A DNA stretch of 10,295 nucleotides from Clostridiales bacterium (GTDB taxonomy: Bacteria > Bacillota > Clostridia > Oscillospirales > QAMX01): contig QAMX01000087.1 of the NCBI GenBank assembly GCA_003149835.1, positions 1-10,295 of the forward strand, in the 5' to 3' direction. Below, piece after piece: positions 7,393 through 10,295 of the stretch (its first letter is position 1; each line of letters begins with the position of its first letter). The notes under the pieces are model-generated. The model did no database searches. It had not been told where the DNA came from and saw only the letters and a program-made list of their open reading frames with translations. A program made the position numbers and the translations under genes.

Positions 7393-8313
7393 TTACAGAA
7401 CCTTTTTGCCACGCAGGTCGTTGATCCGGTCAAGGGTACGGTCAAGCTCAGCGACGATGAACGGATCCGGCACACCGCTCTCATTGGGGAAGGGGAGGTA
7501 AACCTCGTCGAGCAGGCCGCGGCGCTTCAACATGTATTTCAGGAAATAGCGGTTATTCTGGGTATAGAAATAGAGATAGGAGAGAATCGTCATGTGATAG
7601 AGCCTATCGGCTTTTTGCTCGTCGCCTGCGAAATAGGCCTGGATGACGTCGTTATGCACGTCGGTGCATTCCGTTCCGGTCATAAACGCGGTAATGCCGA
7701 GCCGAAGCAGGGTGGGCATGGCATATCCGGCGCTGCCGCCGATAATCTGAACCTTGTCGCCGAACGCCTCGCGGAGCTGCTTGGTCTTGGGCAGGCAGTT
7801 AATCCCCTCGCTCTTGACATATCCGACGGTTTCAACGCGGTCGTAAATCTCCTGTAAGGTGTCGGCGGTGTAATGCGCATAAGACGCGCCGGTATCCTGG
7901 ACAATGATCGGCAGATCGGTCGCCTTGCCCACGTCCTCATAATACTGGATGAGGTCGGCGCGCGTCAACACGCCCGCCGGCGGCGAACAGACCATGATCA
8001 TCGAGGCGCCCTGTCCCTTGGCGGCCTCGGCGCGTTTCAGCGCGGTCTTGCGCGTGTAATCGGTCGTGCCGATAAAAATCGGCACGCGGCCGGCAACCTG
8101 CTCGGAGAGGGTGCGGAGAATCGGGTCGCGGTCGTATTCGCTGACCTTTCCATACTCGGATGCGCCGCCCATATGCCCGATGGCGACGGCGCCGCTCTCA
8201 ATGAGGTATTCGACGACGCGCCCCTGCGCTTTCAGGTCGGGCTCGCCGAACGCATCGACGAAGGTCGGCAGGATCGGCATCATACCCTTGATATGCGGAT
8301 ATTGCTTTCTCAT
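7393..8313 (-). CDS. DapA/N-acetylneuraminate lyase family protein, function unassigned
   Basis: 306 residues, the normal length for this family of (beta/alpha)8 class I aldolases and dehydratases, which form a Schiff base between lysine and a 2-keto acid such as pyruvate. The Schiff-base lysine is Lys167 in VGYVKSEG, and GGSAGY (192-197) fits the family. Two hallmarks of true dihydrodipicolinate synthase are absent: GTTGE is replaced by GHMGG (46-50), losing the Thr pair, and the YNVP segment with the catalytic Tyr is IVQDT (137-141). Lysine biosynthesis is therefore not supported. The substrate may be another keto acid or sugar acid. AGGAGG lies 9 bases before the ATG. It is 206 bases downstream of the SDR gene on the same strand and upstream of the dipeptidase gene, so co-transcription is possible but unproven. 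Confidence 0.88.
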   Translation of the reverse strand: MRKQYPHIKGMMPILPTFVDAFGEPDLKAQGRVVEYLIESGAVAIGHMGGASEYGKVSEYDRDPILRTLSEQVAGRVPIFIGTTDYTRKTALKRAEAAKGQGASMIMVCSPPAGVLTRADLIQYYEDVGKATDLPIIVQDTGASYAHYTADTLQEIYDRVETVGYVKSEGINCLPKTKQLREAFGDKVQIIGGSAGYAMPTLLRLGITAFMTGTECTDVHNDVIQAYFAGDEQKADRLYHMTILSYLYFYTQNNRYFLKYMLKRRGLLDEVYLPFPNESGVPDPFIVAELDRTLDRINDLRGKKVL

Positions 8314-8519
8314 GTGTATGGACCTCCTATTTTATTTTCCAGACGCGGCCGGGAAACAAGGGGGAGATCGGTCAAGCGCAGAAACAGATCGTGCGCTGTC
8401 CTCACAGCGAGCCTGCACACCTTCTATGGGCGCGCAGACGGCCGCCGTAGGAGAGAACGAACCCGGTGCGCGTATCAGGACAAAAACAGAGCGGGAAAGC
8501 GAGAAGAGGGGGGAAAACG
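8314..8519 (-). other. 206-base spacer between the SDR and aldolase-family genes
   Basis: No gene, no strong promoter and no clear terminator is seen. The minus strand has pyrimidine-rich stretches just after the SDR stop and a small 5-bp hairpin (8376-8380 with 8392-8396, loop 11). It ends in an AT-rich patch and the ribosome binding site AGGAGG (8323-8328) of the aldolase-family gene. A weak promoter in the AT-rich patch cannot be excluded. Confidence 0.4.
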
Positions 8520-9326
8520 TCAGCCGTAAAGAGCGGCAATGATTTTCTGCGTCAGGCGTTCCGGCAGCATACGCCGCAGCAGGTCGAAAAGCTTATATTT
8601 GAAGCCGACGGTGATCCGGGGCTTGGGGCGGCGCGACAGAGCGGCGCGGACGACAACGCGCGCGATCTTTTCCGGGGAATCGCCGCTGCGCTCGTCTTTT
8701 TCCATGACGGCGATGCTGTGCGCAAACCGCTCGGCATAGGGGGAACCGGCGGGGGCGGTTTTGGTGCGCCGGTCGGTAAAGCCGGTGCGCGTGTCGCCCG
8801 GCTCAATAACGGCCACATCGATGTCGAACTGGGCGACCTCGCCGGCGAGCGCCGACGCAAAAGCGCGCAGCGCGGCCTTTGCCGCGGAATACATCGCCTG
8901 ATAGGGGATCGGGATACCGGCCGCAACCGAGCCGGTGAAGAGAATCCGGCCGCCGCCGGTTCGCCGCATATGCGGCAGACAGGCGCGCGTCACGCGGACA
9001 TGGCCGAAAAAACCGGCTTCCATCTGGCCGGCAAGCTCGCTCTCTTCCGTATCCTCGACGGCGCCGCCGATTCCGGCGCCTGCGTTGTTGACGAGCAGAT
9101 CGATTCTGCCTTCACGCCGGATGACCTCGGCGACGGCGGAGTCAATGGAGGCCGCGTCTCTAAGGTCGAGCCGCAGCATGGCAACGGCGCCGCTGTCCGC
9201 AACGGCGGGCCGACGGGAGGTACCGTAGACGCGCATACCGAGACCGGCAAGCGTCTCGGCGATGGCGCGGCCAATGCCCGACGACGCGCCCGTGACGAGA
9301 CAGACGCCGCCCTTTTTCAGACGCAC
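8520..9326 (-). CDS. Short-chain dehydrogenase/reductase (classical SDR)
   Basis: 268 residues with a Rossmann fold for NAD(P)(H)-dependent oxidation or reduction of an alcohol/ketone pair. Motifs (numbered from the GTG): TGASSGIG at 12-19 for the dinucleotide, NNAG at 80-83, Ser133, and Tyr146 with Lys150 in YSAAK. Two arginines (38-39) after the second strand suggest NADP(H). The fourth member of the catalytic tetrad, the Asn usual in the NxxG helix segment, is Gly105 here (codon GGT, 9012-9014). The C-terminal 35 residues are basic and hydrophobic and could be amphipathic, perhaps touching a membrane. GTG at 9326 was preferred to the TTG at 9335 because GGGAGG lies 10 bases before the former and only one base before the latter. 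It is divergent from the alpha-oxoamine synthase and probably the first gene of a minus-strand unit. A 3-ketosphinganine reductase-like role is possible from context only; otherwise the substrate is unknown. Confidence 0.92.
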   Translation of the reverse strand: MRLKKGGVCLVTGASSGIGRAIAETLAGLGMRVYGTSRRPAVADSGAVAMLRLDLRDAASIDSAVAEVIRREGRIDLLVNNAGAGIGGAVEDTEESELAGQMEAGFFGHVRVTRACLPHMRRTGGGRILFTGSVAAGIPIPYQAMYSAAKAALRAFASALAGEVAQFDIDVAVIEPGDTRTGFTDRRTKTAPAGSPYAERFAHSIAVMEKDERSGDSPEKIARVVVRAALSRRPKPRITVGFKYKLFDLLRRMLPERLTQKIIAALYG

Positions 9327-9336
9327 GGCAGACAAA

Positions 9337-9342
9337 CCTCCC
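9337..9342 (-). promoter_or_regulatory. Ribosome binding site deciding the SDR start
   Basis: GGGAGG on the minus strand is one base before the TTG at 9335 and 10 bases before the in-frame GTG at 9326. Only the GTG can use it, so the first three codons of the longer frame are dropped. Confidence 0.6.
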
Positions 9343-9385
9343 TTTTGTTTGTGCCAATCGAAAATCGGCAGGAATAATTTTCTTA

Positions 9386-9414
9386 ATCATACACTTTTTG
9401 ATGGAAAAATGCAA
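9386..9414 (-). promoter_or_regulatory. Sigma-A-type promoter for the SDR gene
   Basis: On the minus strand TTGCAT (9414-9409), a 17-base spacer and TATGAT (9391-9386) match the vegetative consensus closely with ideal spacing, in an AT-rich island. Transcription should start near 9379, giving a leader of roughly 50 bases before the GTG at 9326. Confidence 0.7.
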
Positions 9415-9430
9415 ATAGAAATGTTATAAT
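9402..9430 (+). promoter_or_regulatory. Extended -10 promoter for the alpha-oxoamine synthase gene
   Basis: TATAAT at 9425-9430 is a perfect -10 box preceded by TG and one base, the extended -10 form that tolerates a poor -35. The hexamer 17 bases upstream, TGGAAA (9402-9407), is weak; TTGATG at 9398 is too far away (21 bases). Transcription should start near 9437, about 30 bases before the ATG. Confidence 0.7.
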
Positions 9431-9450
9431 AAAAGGAGAAGAATTTTCCA
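9402..9450. repeat. Spaced inverted repeat TGGAAAA/TTTTCCA around the promoter
   Basis: TGGAAAA at 9402-9408 is matched by its inverse complement TTTTCCA at 9444-9450. The centres are 42 bp apart, about four helical turns. The left half covers the plus-strand -35 region and the right half lies just after the predicted start of transcription. It could be a pair of operator half-sites, but in AT-rich DNA a 7-base match may be chance. Confidence 0.25.
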
Positions 9451-9465
9451 TACCGGAGGACGAAA

Positions 9466-10295
9466 ATGGGCATATTTGATAAATGCTATGAATTTGACGA
9501 GCCGCAAAAGATCATAGAACAGGGAATTTATCCATATTTTCACGCCTTAGAAACGGCGCAGGATACCGAAGTCGTCATTGACGGCCATCGGACGATTATG
9601 ATCGGCTCCAACAACTATCTGGGCTTGACCAACGACAGCCGCACCATTGAGGCGGCCAAAAACGCGCTCGACCGCTACGGCACCGGTTGTTCCGGCTCCC
9701 GTTTTTTAAACGGGACGCTTGATCTGCACATCGAATTGGAGGCCGAGCTGGCCGCTTTTTTTGGAAAAGACGCGGCGATTACTTATTCGACCGGTTTTCA
9801 GACCAATCTGGGCGCGATTTCCGCCGTCGTCGGGATGCATGATTACATTCTCTCCGACCGCGAAAACCACGCCAGCATCGTCGACGGCTGCCGCCTCAGC
9901 TATGCGAAGCGGACTTATAAATACGAACACAGCGACATGGCGGATCTCGAACGCGTCCTTTCGGCGCTTCCGGAGGACGCAGGCAAGCTGATTGTCACCG
10001 ACGGCGTCTTTTCTATGGGCGGCGACATCGCAAAGCTCGACGCAATCTGCGACCTCGCCTACAAATACGGCGCGGGCGTGCTGGTCGACGACGCGCACGG
10101 CGTGGGCATGATCGGCGAGGGCGGGCGGGGAACCGCGAGCTATTTCGGCCTCACCGACCGCGTCGACATGATCATGACGACGTTCTCCAAATCTCTGGCC
10201 TCGCTCGGCGGCTGCATCGCCGCCAGTGAGAAGATCATCAACTTTATCCGTCACAAGTCGCGCCCGTTTATTTTCAGCGCCTCTCTGCCGCCGTC
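9466..10295 (+). CDS. PLP-dependent alpha-oxoamine synthase, serine palmitoyltransferase-like, 3' end cut
   Basis: 276 complete codons are visible, about 70% of a normal member of this family of near 395-400 residues. These fold-type I PLP enzymes condense an amino acid with an acyl-CoA and release CO2 and CoA, giving an amino ketone. Motifs: GSNNYLGL at 47-54; [14 protein letters not shown] at 71-84; His136 in NHAS, which stacks on [12 protein letters not shown] at 179-187; VDDAHG at 207-212 with the Asp for the pyridine nitrogen; and Lys242 in [11 protein letters not shown] as the PLP lysine. The [13 protein letters not shown] segment and the YPYF start resemble bacterial serine palmitoyltransferases, unlike the GMASVRFICGT of glycine C-acetyltransferase (KBL) or the BioF pattern. 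The subfamily call rests on remembered motifs. The start is ATG, with GGAGG 6 bases before it. The C-terminal domain is beyond the window. The SDR gene runs divergently. Confidence 0.93.
   Translation, partial: MGIFDKCYEFDEPQKIIEQGIYPYFHALETAQDTEVVIDGHRTIMIGSNNYLGLTNDSRTIEAAKNALDRYGTGCSGSRFLNGTLDLHIELEAELAAFFGKDAAITYSTGFQTNLGAISAVVGMHDYILSDRENHASIVDGCRLSYAKRTYKYEHSDMADLERVLSALPEDAGKLIVTDGVFSMGGDIAKLDAICDLAYKYGAGVLVDDAHGVGMIGEGGRGTASYFGLTDRVDMIMTTFSKSLASLGGCIAASEKIINFIRHKSRPFIFSASLPP

Noticed and set aside
8466..9377. Plus-strand open frame opposite the SDR gene
   Set aside because: It lies wholly across the SDR gene and its promoter; the SDR motifs on the minus strand are unambiguous.
9706..10254. 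Minus-strand open frame inside the alpha-oxoamine synthase gene
   Set aside because: The plus-strand frame carries every PLP-enzyme motif; the antisense product has none.
1..10295. CRISPR arrays, tRNA or rRNA genes, insertion sequences, phage genes
   Set aside because: No regularly spaced direct repeats, cloverleaf-like segments, transposase motifs or terminal inverted repeats were noticed on either strand.

Overview
The window is GC-rich, densely coded bacterial DNA that looks like a Firmicute of the class Clostridia, though the genus cannot be named from sequence alone. The evidence is two adjacent secreted proteins ending in triple S-layer homology (SLH) domains, strong GGAGG ribosome binding sites, TTG/GTG start candidates, and a PepV-type M20 dipeptidase.

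Layout. Positions 1-1830 (+) hold the 3' part of a large SLH surface protein with an alpha-helical spacer. Positions 1901-5650 (+) hold a 1249-residue secreted subtilisin-family protease with InlB-type repeats, an X2-like module and its own SLH triplet. A perfect 16-bp hairpin lies between these two genes and a perfect 21-bp hairpin closes the block. Next come three minus-strand genes, in transcription order: a short-chain dehydrogenase/reductase (8520-9326), a DapA/NAL-family class I aldolase-fold enzyme (7393-8313) and an M20 dipeptidase (5810-7222). A divergent plus-strand gene starts at 9466 and runs off the right edge. It encodes a PLP-dependent alpha-oxoamine synthase whose motifs look closer to the serine palmitoyltransferase type than to KBL or BioF.

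How the parts may work together. The two SLH proteins form a cell-surface module: both would be exported and held non-covalently on secondary cell wall polymer, one as an adhesin or structural protein and the other as a cell-tethered protease. The AT-rich spacer 9327-9465 carries two back-to-back sigma-A-type promoters whose -35 regions nearly abut, one for the reductase and one for the alpha-oxoamine synthase. An alpha-oxoamine synthase makes a beta-keto amine (3-ketosphinganine in sphingolipid synthesis), and the next step in that pathway is reduction by an SDR. The pair is therefore a candidate for long-chain-base or amino-ketone synthesis. This is inference, and the SDR lacks the usual catalytic Asn. 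The aldolase-family protein also lacks the hallmark DapA active-site residues, so it should not be read as lysine biosynthesis.

No tRNA, rRNA, CRISPR array, insertion sequence or phage gene was seen. No stretch longer than about 210 bases lacks a gene.
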